Shown here: positions 8,006 through 17,352 of the stretch, piece by piece
Layout: the number at the start of each line of letters is the position of its first letter
Numbering within the stretch: position 1 is the first letter of the stretch
NCBI RefSeq assembly: GCF_004331345.1
Contig: NZ_SJJZ01000004.1
Span: forward strand, 310,001-374,000
Reading direction: 5' to 3'
Length of the DNA stretch: 64,000 nucleotides
Source: Kribbella soli
Lineage (GTDB): Bacteria; Actinomycetota; Actinomycetes; Propionibacteriales; Kribbellaceae
Translations under genes and position numbers: made by a program
Notes under the pieces: generated by a model
Databases searched by the model: none
What the model was told of the DNA's origin: nothing
What the model saw: the letters and a program-made list of their open reading frames with translations, nothing else

Positions 8006-8601
8006 TGTCTTTGGAAAAGGATCCGCGGCGGTCGCGGTTGCTGGACGATCCGCTGGCCATTCGGGCGATGGCACACCCGGTGCGGCTGGACCTGCAGTCG
8101 CTGCTGGGCCGGGAGGGGCCGCTGACCGCGGCCGATGCGGCGCGGCGGCTCGGGATCAGCCAGGCGCTGGCGTCGCACCACCTGCGGCAGTTGGCGAAGT
8201 ACGACTTCGTCGAGCCGGCGCCGGGCAAGGACAACCGGGAGCGGCCGTGGCGCCTGGTGTCCACGTCGCAGTCCTGGCAGGACGCGATCAAGACGCCCGA
8301 AGGCGCGGCCGCTGCCGACGTACTCGAGCAGCTGATGGCCGAGCGGGCGCTGGACGCGCTGGCCAAATGGCAGCAGCAGCGCCCGCAGGCGGACCCGGCC
8401 TGGCGGGACAACTCCGGCATCGGGCAGACCGGCCTCTACCTGACCGGCGAGGAGCTGGCGGAGATCGTCGGCCAGATCAACGAGCTCCTGCAGCGCTGGG
8501 TCGACGAGCGGCCCATCGACGACAAGTCCACCCGGCCGGCGGGGAGCCGGCATGTCTCGTTCACCCAGATCGTCACGATCTCGCCGGAGCCGGAGGAGTA
8601 G
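8005..8601 (+). CDS. ArsR-family winged-helix transcriptional regulator
   Basis: This is a 198-residue regulator with an N-terminal winged helix ('IRAMAHPVRLDLQSLLGREGPLTAADAARRLGISQALASHHLRQLAKYDFVE', residues ~14-70, read in pieces), the usual HTH_20/ArsR form. The C-terminal ~110 residues are a ligand or dimer domain without the metal-binding Cys pairs of classical ArsR/SmtB. It lies 3 bp upstream of an MFS exporter and probably controls it. It has no ribosome-binding site; the ATG lies 6 nt after a -10 hexamer. Confidence 0.85.
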   Translation: MSLEKDPRRSRLLDDPLAIRAMAHPVRLDLQSLLGREGPLTAADAARRLGISQALASHHLRQLAKYDFVEPAPGKDNRERPWRLVSTSQSWQDAIKTPEGAAAADVLEQLMAERALDALAKWQQQRPQADPAWRDNSGIGQTGLYLTGEELAEIVGQINELLQRWVDERPIDDKSTRPAGSRHVSFTQIVTISPEPEE

Positions 8602-8604
8602 CAA

Positions 8605-9867
8605 ATGAAGGACTTGTGGGGCGTCCTCGCGCGACAGCGTGACTATCGGCTGATGCTCGGCGCCGGGCTGATCTCGCTCACCGGCGACTGGCTGCTGCGC
8701 ACCGGGCTCGCGTTCCAGGTGTACGTACTGACCGGCTCGACGCTCGCCTCCGGCGGACTGCTGCTCGCGTCGTTCCTCCCCGCCGTACTGCTCGGCTCGC
8801 TGGCCGGCGTCTTCGTCGACCGGTGGAACCAGCGCACCACGATGATCGTGACGAACGTGCTGAACGCCGTCGTCCTGATCCCGCTGATCGCCGTCCACGA
8901 CGCGAGCACGATCTGGATTGTGTACGGCGTCGTACTGGCGCAGAGCTGTCTACAGCAGTTCTTCACGCCGGCCGAGCAGTCGCTGGTCCCGCTCCTGGTG
9001 AACTCCGAGCAACTGGTGACCGCGAACGCGCTGAACAGTCAGATCCGCGACCTCGCCCGGCTGGTCGGCGCCGCGCTCGGCGGTGTGCTCGCGGCCGCCG
9101 GCGGACTCACCCTGCTCGCCGTCGGCGATGCCGTGACCTTCCTGGTCGCGGTCGTACTGGTCGCCGCGATGCGACACCGTCAGGAACGACCCGAGTCCAA
9201 GGAAGAGACGGCAGGCGGCGCGATCAAGCGCCTGAAGGAAGAGTGGACCGAGGGACTGCGGCTGTGCGTCGCGGGCCCGGCGATGCGGCTGTTCTTCGTG
9301 TTCTGCCTCGTCACCGGCGTCGGTGAAGGGATTATGAGCACGCTGTTCGCGCCCTTCGTCAGCGCCGAGGTCGGCGGCGACGGAAAGGTGTACGGCCTGA
9401 TCGTGTCGTCGCAGGCGATCGGCGGGATCGTCGGCGGCCTGGTCGCCGCCGCGATCGGCTCGCGCTGGCCGGCCGCGACCCTGTGGGGAATCGGCGCCTT
9501 CGCGTTCGGCCTGATCGACATCGCCTTGTTCCTCTACCCGTTGGTGTCGGCCAGTGTGATCCCGGCGTTCGTCTGCATGATCGTCGTCGGTCTGCCCGGC
9601 GCGCTCACCGTCGCGGGGATGATGACGGTGTTCCAGAACCTCACCGTCGACGGCACCCGCGGCCGCATCTACGGCGCGGTCGGCGCCGCCGAAAGCGTCG
9701 CGGTCCTGCTCGGCATCGCCGCGGGCGGTCTGCTCGGCGACGCCGTCGGCATCATCCCGATCCTCGTCTTCCAGGGCCTCGGGTACGTCGTCGGCGGGCT
9801 CGTCGTACTCAGTCGGCGGCGGGTTCTGGTTCCTCAGCCAGCAACTGCTCCCCCGCTTCCGGTGTGA
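8605..9867 (+). CDS. MFS transporter (MFS_3/EntS-like exporter)
   Basis: This is a 420-residue, ~12-span major facilitator. It starts 'MKDLWGVLARQRDYRLM', shows the loop 'AGVFVDRWNQRTTMI' (motif A variant D-R-W-x-x-R) after span 2, and has a long central cytoplasmic loop near residues 195-220. The group covers drug and siderophore exporters; the substrate cannot be told. The ATG is preceded by GGAGGAG and follows the ArsR gene by 3 bp, so the two are one operon. The last 59 bp overlap the convergent CBS-domain gene. Confidence 0.85.
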   Translation: MKDLWGVLARQRDYRLMLGAGLISLTGDWLLRTGLAFQVYVLTGSTLASGGLLLASFLPAVLLGSLAGVFVDRWNQRTTMIVTNVLNAVVLIPLIAVHDASTIWIVYGVVLAQSCLQQFFTPAEQSLVPLLVNSEQLVTANALNSQIRDLARLVGAALGGVLAAAGGLTLLAVGDAVTFLVAVVLVAAMRHRQERPESKEETAGGAIKRLKEEWTEGLRLCVAGPAMRLFFVFCLVTGVGEGIMSTLFAPFVSAEVGGDGKVYGLIVSSQAIGGIVGGLVAAAIGSRWPAATLWGIGAFAFGLIDIALFLYPLVSASVIPAFVCMIVVGLPGALTVAGMMTVFQNLTVDGTRGRIYGAVGAAESVAVLLGIAAGGLLGDAVGIIPILVFQGLGYVVGGLVVLSRRRVLVPQPATAPPLPV

Positions 9868-11137
9868 CCCGGTGCAGGCGGACGCGGGCGACCCGGCGGC
9901 CGTCCATCTCGGTGACGGTCAGGGTGTGGGCGTCGAACGGGACCTCGTCACCGGTCGACGGGACCTTCCCGAGCCGGGCGGCGAGGAACCCGCCGACGGT
10001 CTCGTAGGGCCCGTCGGGGAGCTCGATCATGGTCTCGTCGGCGAAGTCGTCCAGGTTCAGCAGCCCGTCGACCTCGATGTCGCCGCTGCGGAGCCGGGTC
10101 GTCTCGGCCGGCTCCTCGTCGTACTCGTCCTTGATGTCGCCGATCAGTTCCTCGACCAGGTCCTCGAGCGTGACGATGCCGGCGGTGCCGCCGTACTCGT
10201 CGAGGACGATCGCGAGGTGCGTGCTGCGGCGGCGCATCTCGGTCAGCGTCGGCAGCAGCTTCGCGGTGTCCGGCAGCATCAGGACCTCGCGCGCCAGGTC
10301 GCCGACCCGCACCGAGCGGGTCGCGACCGCCGGGTCGAACAGGTCCCGGACGTGCACGAAGCCGACGATGTCGTCGGCCGAGCCGTTCATCACCGGGTAC
10401 CGCGAGTGCGGCCGCTCGGCGGCGAACTTGACCGCCTTGTACGCCGGCATCTCGGCGTCGACGAAATCCACCTCGGTACGCGGCAGCATCAGCTCGCGCA
10501 ACTGCCGGCTACCGGCCTCGAAGACGTCGTCGACGATCTTGCGCTCTTCCACACCGAGCGACTCGTGGGCGGAGATGACGTCGCGCAGCTCCTCGTCGGA
10601 CATCACCTCGCGGTTCGCGTTCGGGTCGCCGCCGAGCGCGCGCACCACCAGGTCGGTGGACCTCGACAGCAGCCAGATCACCGGCCGCGCGCCGGACGCG
10701 ATCCGGTCCACGAGCGGCCCGAGCGCGAGCGCGAAACCCTCGGCCCGCTGCAGGGCCAGGCGTTTCGCGGCCAGCTCGCCGAGCACGATCGAGACGTACG
10801 AGATCAGGATCGTGATCAGCACCAGCGCGACCGTCCCGGCGACCGACTCGGGCAGGCCGAGCTTCTGCAGGTGCGGCGAGAGGCCGTCGGCGAGCGTCGC
10901 GCCACCGAAGGCGGCGGACAGGAAGCCCATCAGGGTCACGCCGATCTGCACGGCGGACAGGAACCGGTTCGGGTTGGCGGCCACCTTGGCGACGATCTCG
11001 CCGCGGCGACCGCGGTGCGAGAGTGCCTTGAGCTGACTCTCCCGGAGCGAGACGAGGGCCATCTCGGCCGCGGCGAAGACCCCGCCGATCAGCACGAAGA
11101 CCAGAATCAGGACGATGTTGAGCAGGGTGTCGTTCAT
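9809..11137 (-). CDS. CNNM/hemolysin-C family membrane protein (DUF21-CBS-CorC)
   Basis: This 442-residue protein has an N-terminal DUF21 membrane domain with four spans (~1-200), a pair of CBS domains (~205-330, including 'ELMLPRTEVDFVD' and 'LAIVLDEYGGTAGIVTLEDLVEELIGDI'), and a CorC_HlyC transporter-associated domain (~345-435). Such proteins are implicated in magnesium or cobalt efflux. The ATG 11137 has AGGAAA upstream. It is monocistronic, divergent from galT, and overlaps the MFS gene tail-to-tail. Confidence 0.88.
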   Translation of the reverse strand: MNDTLLNIVLILVFVLIGGVFAAAEMALVSLRESQLKALSHRGRRGEIVAKVAANPNRFLSAVQIGVTLMGFLSAAFGGATLADGLSPHLQKLGLPESVAGTVALVLITILISYVSIVLGELAAKRLALQRAEGFALALGPLVDRIASGARPVIWLLSRSTDLVVRALGGDPNANREVMSDEELRDVISAHESLGVEERKIVDDVFEAGSRQLRELMLPRTEVDFVDAEMPAYKAVKFAAERPHSRYPVMNGSADDIVGFVHVRDLFDPAVATRSVRVGDLAREVLMLPDTAKLLPTLTEMRRRSTHLAIVLDEYGGTAGIVTLEDLVEELIGDIKDEYDEEPAETTRLRSGDIEVDGLLNLDDFADETMIELPDGPYETVGGFLAARLGKVPSTGDEVPFDAHTLTVTEMDGRRVARVRLHRVTPEAGEQLLAEEPEPAAD

Positions 11138-11233
11138 GGGTGGGGTTTCCTAGCGCCCTCTCGTCGACGACCGAGAGGGCGGGCGTTGGGCGTAGTCGTC
11201 CATCTACCAACTCTAGCGGTGGGCGGTCCAACA

Positions 11234-11269
11234 GTGCATGTTCGAGTTTGTCGGTTTATGATGATTCCT
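11234..11269 (+). promoter_or_regulatory. Probable galT-galK promoter
   Basis: A -10 hexamer TATGAT (11257-11262) lies ~43 bp before the galT start; the hexamer at -35 (GTGCAT, 11234-11239) is poor, as expected for a regulated promoter. The spacer contains T-rich half-sites (TGTTCGAGTTTGTCGG) reminiscent of DeoR-type operators, which would suit the DeoR-family gene at the end of this locus. Confidence 0.4.
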
Positions 11270-11304
11270 GGCCGGACGCGTCGTACGGCCGGGAGGGTCA
11301 CACC

Positions 11305-12351
11305 ATGAACACACCGCGCGGTGTACGCCGTACCGACACCAGACTGTCGGACGGCCGCGAGCTGATCTACTACGACCCGGCCGACGCGCCGGCCCGGGCG
11401 CCGCTCGAGGACACCCGCGGCCTGCCCGCGCCGCAGCCGCAGGTCGAGCTGCGCACCGATCCGCTCACCGGCGACGTGATCACCTACGCGACCCACCGCA
11501 ACACCCGGACGTACCTGCCGCCGGCGGACCAGTGCCCGCTGTGCGCGAGCAAGCCGGGCAACCCGACCGAGATCCCGGACCTCGACTACAACGTCGCCGT
11601 CTTCGAGAACCGGTTCCCGTCCTTCGCCGGCCCGGGCCGGACCGAGGTGGTGTGTTTCACCAGCGACCACAACCGCTCGTTCACCGATCTGTCCCAGGGT
11701 CAGGCCCGGCTGGTCGTCGACACCTGGGCCGACCGGACCGCCGAGCTCGGCGCCCGCGACGACGTCGAGCTGGTGTTCCCGTTCGAGAACCGCGGCCGCG
11801 AGATCGGCGTGACGCTCAGCCACCCGCACGGCCAGATCTACGCCTACCCGTTCATCCCGCCGCGGATGCAGAACCTGCTGCGGCAGGCCCGCAAGCACCA
11901 GGAAGTTGCCGGTAGCAACCTGTTCGCCGACGTCCTGGCCGCGGAGCGCAAGGAGGGCACCCGGGTCGTCGCGGAGAACGGCAACTGGACCGCGTTCGTC
12001 CCGGAGGCCGCCCGCTGGCCGGTCGAGGTGCACCTGTACCCGCACCGCCAGGTCGGCGGCATCGACGAGCTGTCGGTCGGCGAGCGCGACGACTTCGCCG
12101 AGCTGTACCTCGACGTCCTCAGCCGCTTCGACGGTCTGTACGGCGAACCGCTGCCGTACATCGCCGCCTGGCACCAGGCCCCGGTCCGGATCGATCGCGA
12201 GCTCGGCTACCTGCACCTGGAGCTGTTGTCGATCCGGCGGGCCAAGGACAAGATCAAGTACCTGGCCGGCTCGGAGTCCGGCATGGGCGCGTTCATCAGC
12301 GACACCCGGCCCGAGGATGTGGCCGACACCCTGCGAAAGGCCGGTCAGTGA
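11305..12351 (+). CDS. galT: Galactose-1-phosphate uridylyltransferase
   Basis: This Leloir-pathway enzyme (348 aa) transfers UMP from UDP-glucose to galactose-1-phosphate. It has the zinc pair CPLC near residue 75, the nucleotide site 'YNVAVFENRFPSF' and the active motif HPHGQ at residues 173-177 (His 175 is the nucleophile). The start ATG 11305 has GGGAGGG nearby; the frame is open further upstream without support. The stop overlaps the galK GTG by 4 bp, so the two are co-translated. Confidence 0.95.
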   Translation: MNTPRGVRRTDTRLSDGRELIYYDPADAPARAPLEDTRGLPAPQPQVELRTDPLTGDVITYATHRNTRTYLPPADQCPLCASKPGNPTEIPDLDYNVAVFENRFPSFAGPGRTEVVCFTSDHNRSFTDLSQGQARLVVDTWADRTAELGARDDVELVFPFENRGREIGVTLSHPHGQIYAYPFIPPRMQNLLRQARKHQEVAGSNLFADVLAAERKEGTRVVAENGNWTAFVPEAARWPVEVHLYPHRQVGGIDELSVGERDDFAELYLDVLSRFDGLYGEPLPYIAAWHQAPVRIDRELGYLHLELLSIRRAKDKIKYLAGSESGMGAFISDTRPEDVADTLRKAGQ

Positions 12352-13475
12352 GCTTCCAGAAGGTTTTCGGTACGTCGCCCGACGGCAGCTGGCGCGCCCC
12401 CGGCAGGGTCAATCTGATCGGAGAGCACACCGACTACAACGACGGCCTGGTGCTCCCGATCGCGCTGCCGAACCGCATCCTGGTCAGCGCGTCGAAGCGG
12501 GACGACGGCCGGATCGCCGTCGCGTCGAGCGGGCACCGGGGTGTCATCGAGTTCGCGATCGACGACCTGGCGCCGGGTTCGGTCGGCGACTGGGCGGCGT
12601 ACCCGGCCGGTGCGGCCTGGATCCTGCGGGAGTCCGGCTACCCGATCTGCGGCGCGAACCTGCTGGTCGACTCGAACCTCCCGTCCGGCGCCGGCCTGTC
12701 GTCGTCGGCCGCTCTGCTCTGCGCGACGTTCGTGGCGCTGCTGGGTCTGCGCGACGTCGAGGTCGACCCGGCCGAGATCGCGCGGCTGGCACAGAAGGCC
12801 GAGAACCAGTACGTCGGCGCGCCGGTCGGACTGATGGACCAGATGGCCTCGATGTGCTGCACCGAGGGCCACGCGCTGTTCTTCGACATCCGCGCGATGT
12901 CCATCGACCAGATCCCGTTCAACCCGCCGGCCGACGATCTCGCACTGCTGGTCGTCGACGTGAAGGCGCCGCACCGGCACGTCGACGGCGAGTACGCCGC
13001 GCGCCGGAAGAGCTGCGAGCAGGCGGCGGCCGAGCTCGGCGTACCGGCGCTGCGTTCGATCGCGTTCGAGGACCTCGACGACGCGCTCACTCGGTTGTCG
13101 GACGACGTCGTACGGCGGCGTGTGCGGCATGTGGTCACCGAGATCCGCCGGGTCGAGGACGCGGTCGCGTTGATGCGGGCCGGCAAGCTGCGCGAGGTGG
13201 GTCCGCTGTTCACCGCGTCGCATGCCTCGCTGCGCGACGACTTCGAGATCACCGTGCCGGAGCTCGACGTCGCCGTCGACACCGCACTGGAGGCAGGTGC
13301 GCTCGGCGCGCGGATGACCGGCGGCGGTTTCGGCGGTTGCATCATCGCGCTGGTGGAGGCCCCGGCTGCCGACGCCGTACTGTCCGCGATCGAGAAAGCC
13401 TTTGCGGAACACGGTTTCTCGGCCCCGAGCTCGCTCGCCGCGACCCCGTCAGCAGGTGCTTCCAGGGTTAGCTAG
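12348..13475 (+). CDS. galK: Galactokinase
   Basis: This is a GHMP-family kinase of 375 aa that phosphorylates galactose at C1. The galactokinase signature 'GRVNLIGEHTDYNDG' lies at residues 19-33, the ATP loop 'LPSGAGLSSSAAL' near 108-120, and the C-terminal motif 'GARMTGGGFGGC' near 322-333. The start is GTG in a GTGA overlap with galT. Its TAG stop sits in a CTAG shared with the stop of the convergent regulator. Confidence 0.95.
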   Translation: MSFQKVFGTSPDGSWRAPGRVNLIGEHTDYNDGLVLPIALPNRILVSASKRDDGRIAVASSGHRGVIEFAIDDLAPGSVGDWAAYPAGAAWILRESGYPICGANLLVDSNLPSGAGLSSSAALLCATFVALLGLRDVEVDPAEIARLAQKAENQYVGAPVGLMDQMASMCCTEGHALFFDIRAMSIDQIPFNPPADDLALLVVDVKAPHRHVDGEYAARRKSCEQAAAELGVPALRSIAFEDLDDALTRLSDDVVRRRVRHVVTEIRRVEDAVALMRAGKLREVGPLFTASHASLRDDFEITVPELDVAVDTALEAGALGARMTGGGFGGCIIALVEAPAADAVLSAIEKAFAEHGFSAPSSLAATPSAGASRVS

Positions 13476-14284
13476 GAAGCGATGACGAGGTCGCATCCGG
13501 TGTCGCGCATGGCCTTGCGGGCGGCGGTCGTCAGGCCGTTGTCGGTGACGATCACGTCCAGGTCGGACCAGGTCGCGAACGTACTCAGGCCGACGGTCCC
13601 CCACTTGGTGTGGTCCGCGACCACGACCACCTCACGACTCGCGGCGATGAACGACCGGTTGGTCTCGGCCTCCATCAGGTTCGGCGTGCTCAACCCGTGC
13701 TCGGCGTCGACACCGTGCGCGCCGAGGAACAACAGGTCCAGGTGCAGCGATGCCAGCGCCGCGGTCGCGATCGGGCCGACGAGCGCGTCCGACGGCGTCC
13801 GGATGCCGCCGATCAGTACGACGGTGCGGTCCGAGCGCCCGTTGCCGTGGAACACGTCGGCGATCCGCGCCGAGTTCGTGACGACCGTCAAGTTTTCCAC
13901 CCGCAACAGCTGACGAGCCAGCGCGTACGTCGTCGTACCGGCGCCGATGCCGATCGCGCTGTCCGGCTGCACGCGGGTGGCGGCCTCGGCCGCGATCGCC
14001 TGCTTGGCCGCGGACTCCTGGGTCAGCTTGGCGTCGAAGCCCGGCTCGTGCGCGCTGCGCAGGCCGACCGACGTCGCGCCGCCGTGCACCTTGTGCAGCA
14101 GGCCGCTGGAGTCCAGGGCGTCCAGATCGCGCCGGATCGTCATGTCCGAGACCCCGAACCGGTCGACCAGTTCGGCCACCGTGATCGCGCCCCGGCTGTT
14201 GACCTCGGCAACGATCGTGGCCTGGCGCTGGGCGGCGAGCTGGCCGCCGCGGCCGCGTGGCGGTTCTGCTCCGGCTGCGTTCAC
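13472..14284 (-). CDS. DeoR/GlpR-family transcriptional repressor (probable galactose regulator)
   Basis: This is a 270-residue regulator with an N-terminal DeoR winged helix ('RQATIVAEVNSRGAITVAELVDRFGVSDMTIRRDLDAL', residues ~18-55 in pieces) and a C-terminal sugar-phosphate sensor domain of the DeoRC type with 'GIGAGTTTYALARQL' and 'FLGAHGVDAEHGLSTPN'. Its location directly behind galTK suggests control by a galactose-pathway phosphosugar. The chosen start is GTG 14284: TATTCT lies exactly 6 nt upstream and there is no ribosome-binding site, so it may be leaderless. The open frame begins at 14344. Confidence 0.85.
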   Translation of the reverse strand: MNAAGAEPPRGRGGQLAAQRQATIVAEVNSRGAITVAELVDRFGVSDMTIRRDLDALDSSGLLHKVHGGATSVGLRSAHEPGFDAKLTQESAAKQAIAAEAATRVQPDSAIGIGAGTTTYALARQLLRVENLTVVTNSARIADVFHGNGRSDRTVVLIGGIRTPSDALVGPIATAALASLHLDLLFLGAHGVDAEHGLSTPNLMEAETNRSFIAASREVVVVADHTKWGTVGLSTFATWSDLDVIVTDNGLTTAARKAMRDTGCDLVIAS

Positions 14285-14352
14285 GTGCACAGAATAGTCC
14301 CGCCGGCAGGGAAATGTGTTGCCCGGCCGGTGGCAGCGCGTCACCCTGAAGC

Positions 14353-15483
14353 ATGCGATTTCCCGAGGACGTCCCGGTGCTGACCGACGGCGTGGTGACC
14401 CTACGTGCGCACACCGCCGCCGACGTAGAGCCGGCGTACCGGATGTGCCAGGACCCGGTGATGCAGGAATGGACCACGATCCCGGTCCCGTACCTGCACG
14501 AGCACGCAGTGAACTTCCTCACCGAGGTGGTCCCGGCCGGCTGGCGCGACAACACCGCCTGGGCCTGGGCGATCGAGTACGACGGGAACTACGTCGGCAC
14601 CATCGACCTGCGCGACGGCGAGGGCGGTGTCGGCGAGGTCGGGTTCGCGGTGTCGGCGGAGGTCCGCGGCAACGGGGTGATGACGCGCGCGCTGAAGCTG
14701 GTGGTGCGGTACGCGTTCGACGGCCTCGACTGGAAGCGCGTGATCTGGCGTGCGTACGTCGGCAACTACGCGAGCCGCCGGGTTGCGTGGAAGACCGGAT
14801 TCCGTGGCCTGGTGACGATTCCGGGCGGCGGGCGGTCGCGCGGCGTACGGAAGGACGAGTGGGTCGCGACCATCGGCCGCGACGACGAGCTCGAGCCGAA
14901 GGGCAACTGGTGGGCGGTGCCCGTGCTCGACAGTGGCGCGATCCGGCTGCGGGAGCTGCGCGAATCGGACGCGCAACGGGTGATGGAGGCATGCGCCGAC
15001 GAGCGGACGCAGCAGTGGTTGACGGGTATGCCGTCGCCGTACGGACTCGAGGACGCCAAGGGATTCATCGCGAGCCGGCCGGACGCGGCGGCGAGCGGTG
15101 ACGCGGTCGCCTGGGCGATCGTCGACGCGGTCACCGACGAGTTGCTCGGCAACGTCAGCATCTTCGGCCTGAACAACCGGATCGACAACACGATCGGCGA
15201 GATCGGGTACTGGATGCACCCGGACGCGCGCGGCCGCAAGGTGATGTCGACCGCGGTCCAGCTGGTGATCGACCACGCGTTCCGTCCGGTCGAGGACGGC
15301 GGTCTGGGCCGGCGGCGACTGGTGCTGAGGTGTGCCGATGTGAACACCGCGTCCGCGCACGTTGCCGAGGCCAACGGATTCACGCAGGTCGCCGACGAAC
15401 GCCTCGCCGACCCCCGCCGCGACGGCACCTACGACAACCTCCTCACCTACGACCTCCTCGCCACTGAGCACCCCGGCCACTGA
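14353..15483 (+). CDS. Tandem GNAT acetyltransferase (two RimJ/RimL-like domains)
   Basis: This 376-residue protein holds two GNAT folds. Domain 1 (~5-175) has 'VGFAVSAEVRGNGVMTRALKLV' as its acetyl-CoA loop, and domain 2 (~195-370) has 'IGYWMHPDARGRKVMSTAVQLV'. Both halves are of the RimJ/RimL protein-N-acetyltransferase type and look like an internal duplication. The acceptor is unknown. The start ATG 14353 lacks a clear ribosome-binding site. Confidence 0.85.
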   Translation: MRFPEDVPVLTDGVVTLRAHTAADVEPAYRMCQDPVMQEWTTIPVPYLHEHAVNFLTEVVPAGWRDNTAWAWAIEYDGNYVGTIDLRDGEGGVGEVGFAVSAEVRGNGVMTRALKLVVRYAFDGLDWKRVIWRAYVGNYASRRVAWKTGFRGLVTIPGGGRSRGVRKDEWVATIGRDDELEPKGNWWAVPVLDSGAIRLRELRESDAQRVMEACADERTQQWLTGMPSPYGLEDAKGFIASRPDAAASGDAVAWAIVDAVTDELLGNVSIFGLNNRIDNTIGEIGYWMHPDARGRKVMSTAVQLVIDHAFRPVEDGGLGRRRLVLRCADVNTASAHVAEANGFTQVADERLADPRRDGTYDNLLTYDLLATEHPGH

Positions 15484-15581
15484 CCTCCCAGAGAGCCGTG
15501 GTGACCGGCTGCAGGCAGTGGTTTACGGCGAGTTGGTGACAAACGACACCGGTTCCCCTCGCCGTCGCGCTGCCGGGCTGC

Positions 15582-16256
15582 TTGAATCGACGGGTGAGAG
15601 ATCGTGAGGAACTCGTCCGCCGTTGGCAGGCCGGGTGGTCCGTCTCGCGGGGCTGGACCACGGTTGAGGAGGACAACGACGGAATCCTGATCGTCCGGGC
15701 AGGTGAGGAGAGCCGGCCGACGGAGTACGTCGTACTGGATGCCGACGACAAACCGGAACGGGTGGAACGCGCCGCCCAGCTGGCACTCGCCGACGGCGGT
15801 GGGCGTGGCTCGGGCTGGATCACGCTGGCCACCGACGACAAGGAAGCCAGGATCGAGCAACTGGAGGAGCTCGGCCTCGAGGTCCAGCAGGACCAGGACT
15901 GGCTGATGACGATCCAGCTCTCGGAGCAGCCGGCGCTGAAGCTGCACGAGCGCTATACGTTGCACACCGAGCTCGAGGACGACCTGATCATCACCCGCGC
16001 CACGATGCACGGCGGAGTGGTGTCGAGCGGCCGGATGGCGGTCGTCGGCGAGGACGCGGTCGCGGACCGGATCGAGACCGACCCGGCACACCGCCGGCGC
16101 GGCCTCGGCAGCGCCGTGATGGCGTCGCTGGTCGAGGCGGCCGCGGCGAAGGGTGCGAAACGCGGCATCCTGATCGCGTCGATCGACGGCCTGCGGCTGT
16201 ACCGGAGCCTGGGCTGGAAGGTGATCGCCGATATCGTCATCGCCCGTTCACGGTGA
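15582..16256 (+). CDS. GNAT-family N-acetyltransferase
   Basis: This is a ~224-residue protein with a degenerate N-terminal half and a C-terminal GNAT core; the acetyl-CoA loop is 'IETDPAHRRRGLGSAVMASLV' near residues 165-185, ending with 'LYRSLGWKVIAD'. The substrate is unknown. Start choice is uncertain: TTG 15582 gives the full frame and GTG 15594 is an equally plausible alternative; neither has a good ribosome-binding site. Confidence 0.75.
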   Translation: MNRRVRDREELVRRWQAGWSVSRGWTTVEEDNDGILIVRAGEESRPTEYVVLDADDKPERVERAAQLALADGGGRGSGWITLATDDKEARIEQLEELGLEVQQDQDWLMTIQLSEQPALKLHERYTLHTELEDDLIITRATMHGGVVSSGRMAVVGEDAVADRIETDPAHRRRGLGSAVMASLVEAAAAKGAKRGILIASIDGLRLYRSLGWKVIADIVIARSR

Positions 16257-16355
16257 TTCGCGCGGACGTTTGAAACGCTTGCGATAGTCAAAGGTTCGTG
16301 AAGTGCTGCAGCCTGCGCGCGTGGGCGGGCGCTGCCCTGGGCAAGGCTGCAGACC

Positions 16356-17165
16356 ATGACGAACCACAGACGGTCCCCCGGTAACGGTGTGGCCGGTCCC
16401 CTCATCGCGTCACTGTCGGCTCTCGTGTTGCTGGCCGGCATCGGGTGGTTCGTACTGCGTCAGTCGGACAGCAGCAAGGTGACGAGCCAGGCGGACCCGA
16501 TCACGTCGATGGCTACCGCGAGCGACGACGCGTCGTCGGCCACACCGGTCCGTCCGACGAGTCCGACGTACACGCCTCGCCGTACTCCCTCCACGACCCC
16601 CTCGACGGCCAAGAGCGTGACGCCGAAGCCCACGCGGACGACGTCGGCGCCGAGCCGGGGCAGCACGCGGACGCCCGAGCCCACCAGGTCGACGACGTCG
16701 CCGAAGCCGACCCGTTCCACGACCACGACCCCGACGCCGACCAGGACGACGAAGACCGCGAAGCCGACCTCCGGGCCGGCCGAGGCGCAGGTACTGGACC
16801 TGACCAACCAGGAGCGTGCGAAGGCCGGCTGCGGACCGCTGCGGACCAACAAGTCGCTGACCCAGGCCGCCGAGGCGCACGCCGCCGACATGGTGGCCAA
16901 GCACTACTTCGCGCACGACAGCCTGGACGGCCGCAGCCCGTTCGACCGGATGAAGGCGGCCGGGTTCCGGGGCGGCGCGATGGCTGAGAACATTGCCGTC
17001 GGCTACACGAGCGCGGCCTCGGTCGTGAAGGGCTGGATGAACAGCCCCGGACACCGCGCGAACATCCTCAACTGCAGCTACACGATGATCGGCATCGGCT
17101 ACGACAGCGGCCAGGTGAAGCCGGACTGGGGCAACGGCAGCTGGGTGCAGGACTTCGGCGGCTGA
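16356..17165 (+). CDS. CAP (SCP/PR-1/allergen V5)-domain surface protein, intact catalytic pocket
   Basis: This 269-residue protein has one N-terminal membrane span (~14-35), a Thr/Pro/Ser/Lys-rich stalk (~60-140) and a C-terminal CAP domain (~142-268). The CAP cavity residues are present: His 187 in 'YFAHD', Glu 211 in 'MAENIA' and His 233 in 'SPGHRANILNC'. Such proteins are anchored or secreted; their bacterial role is poorly defined. It is the first of three tandem CAP genes. The start ATG 16356 has AAGG upstream. Confidence 0.88.
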   Translation: MTNHRRSPGNGVAGPLIASLSALVLLAGIGWFVLRQSDSSKVTSQADPITSMATASDDASSATPVRPTSPTYTPRRTPSTTPSTAKSVTPKPTRTTSAPSRGSTRTPEPTRSTTSPKPTRSTTTTPTPTRTTKTAKPTSGPAEAQVLDLTNQERAKAGCGPLRTNKSLTQAAEAHAADMVAKHYFAHDSLDGRSPFDRMKAAGFRGGAMAENIAVGYTSAASVVKGWMNSPGHRANILNCSYTMIGIGYDSGQVKPDWGNGSWVQDFGG

Positions 17166-17352
17166 CCGGGTTACCACGGCGTTCAGTCAATCGTTTTCTT
17201 CAGGATTCGTTAAGAGGGCATTCGCCTCCGTAACGATGACCTTGCACGTCGGTTAAGGTCGCTGTTCGGTGAGACCAGGGGGGACCTGGCTGGACCACGG
17301 GGAACGACGCGCAACTCGGTACGACGAAAAACGAAGAGGATTCGCCCATCCC
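17166..17352 (+). other. Leader region before the second CAP gene
   Basis: This 187-bp region begins rather AT-rich for this genome and then becomes GC-rich with runs of G. It probably holds a promoter and a long leader. It shares the 9-mer CGGTGAGAC with the leader of the third CAP gene. No known riboswitch core was recognised. Confidence 0.3.

Noticed and set aside
7749-8420. 223-residue minus-strand frame over the arsR region
   Set aside because: It is antisense to the ArsR gene and its promoter, without motif.
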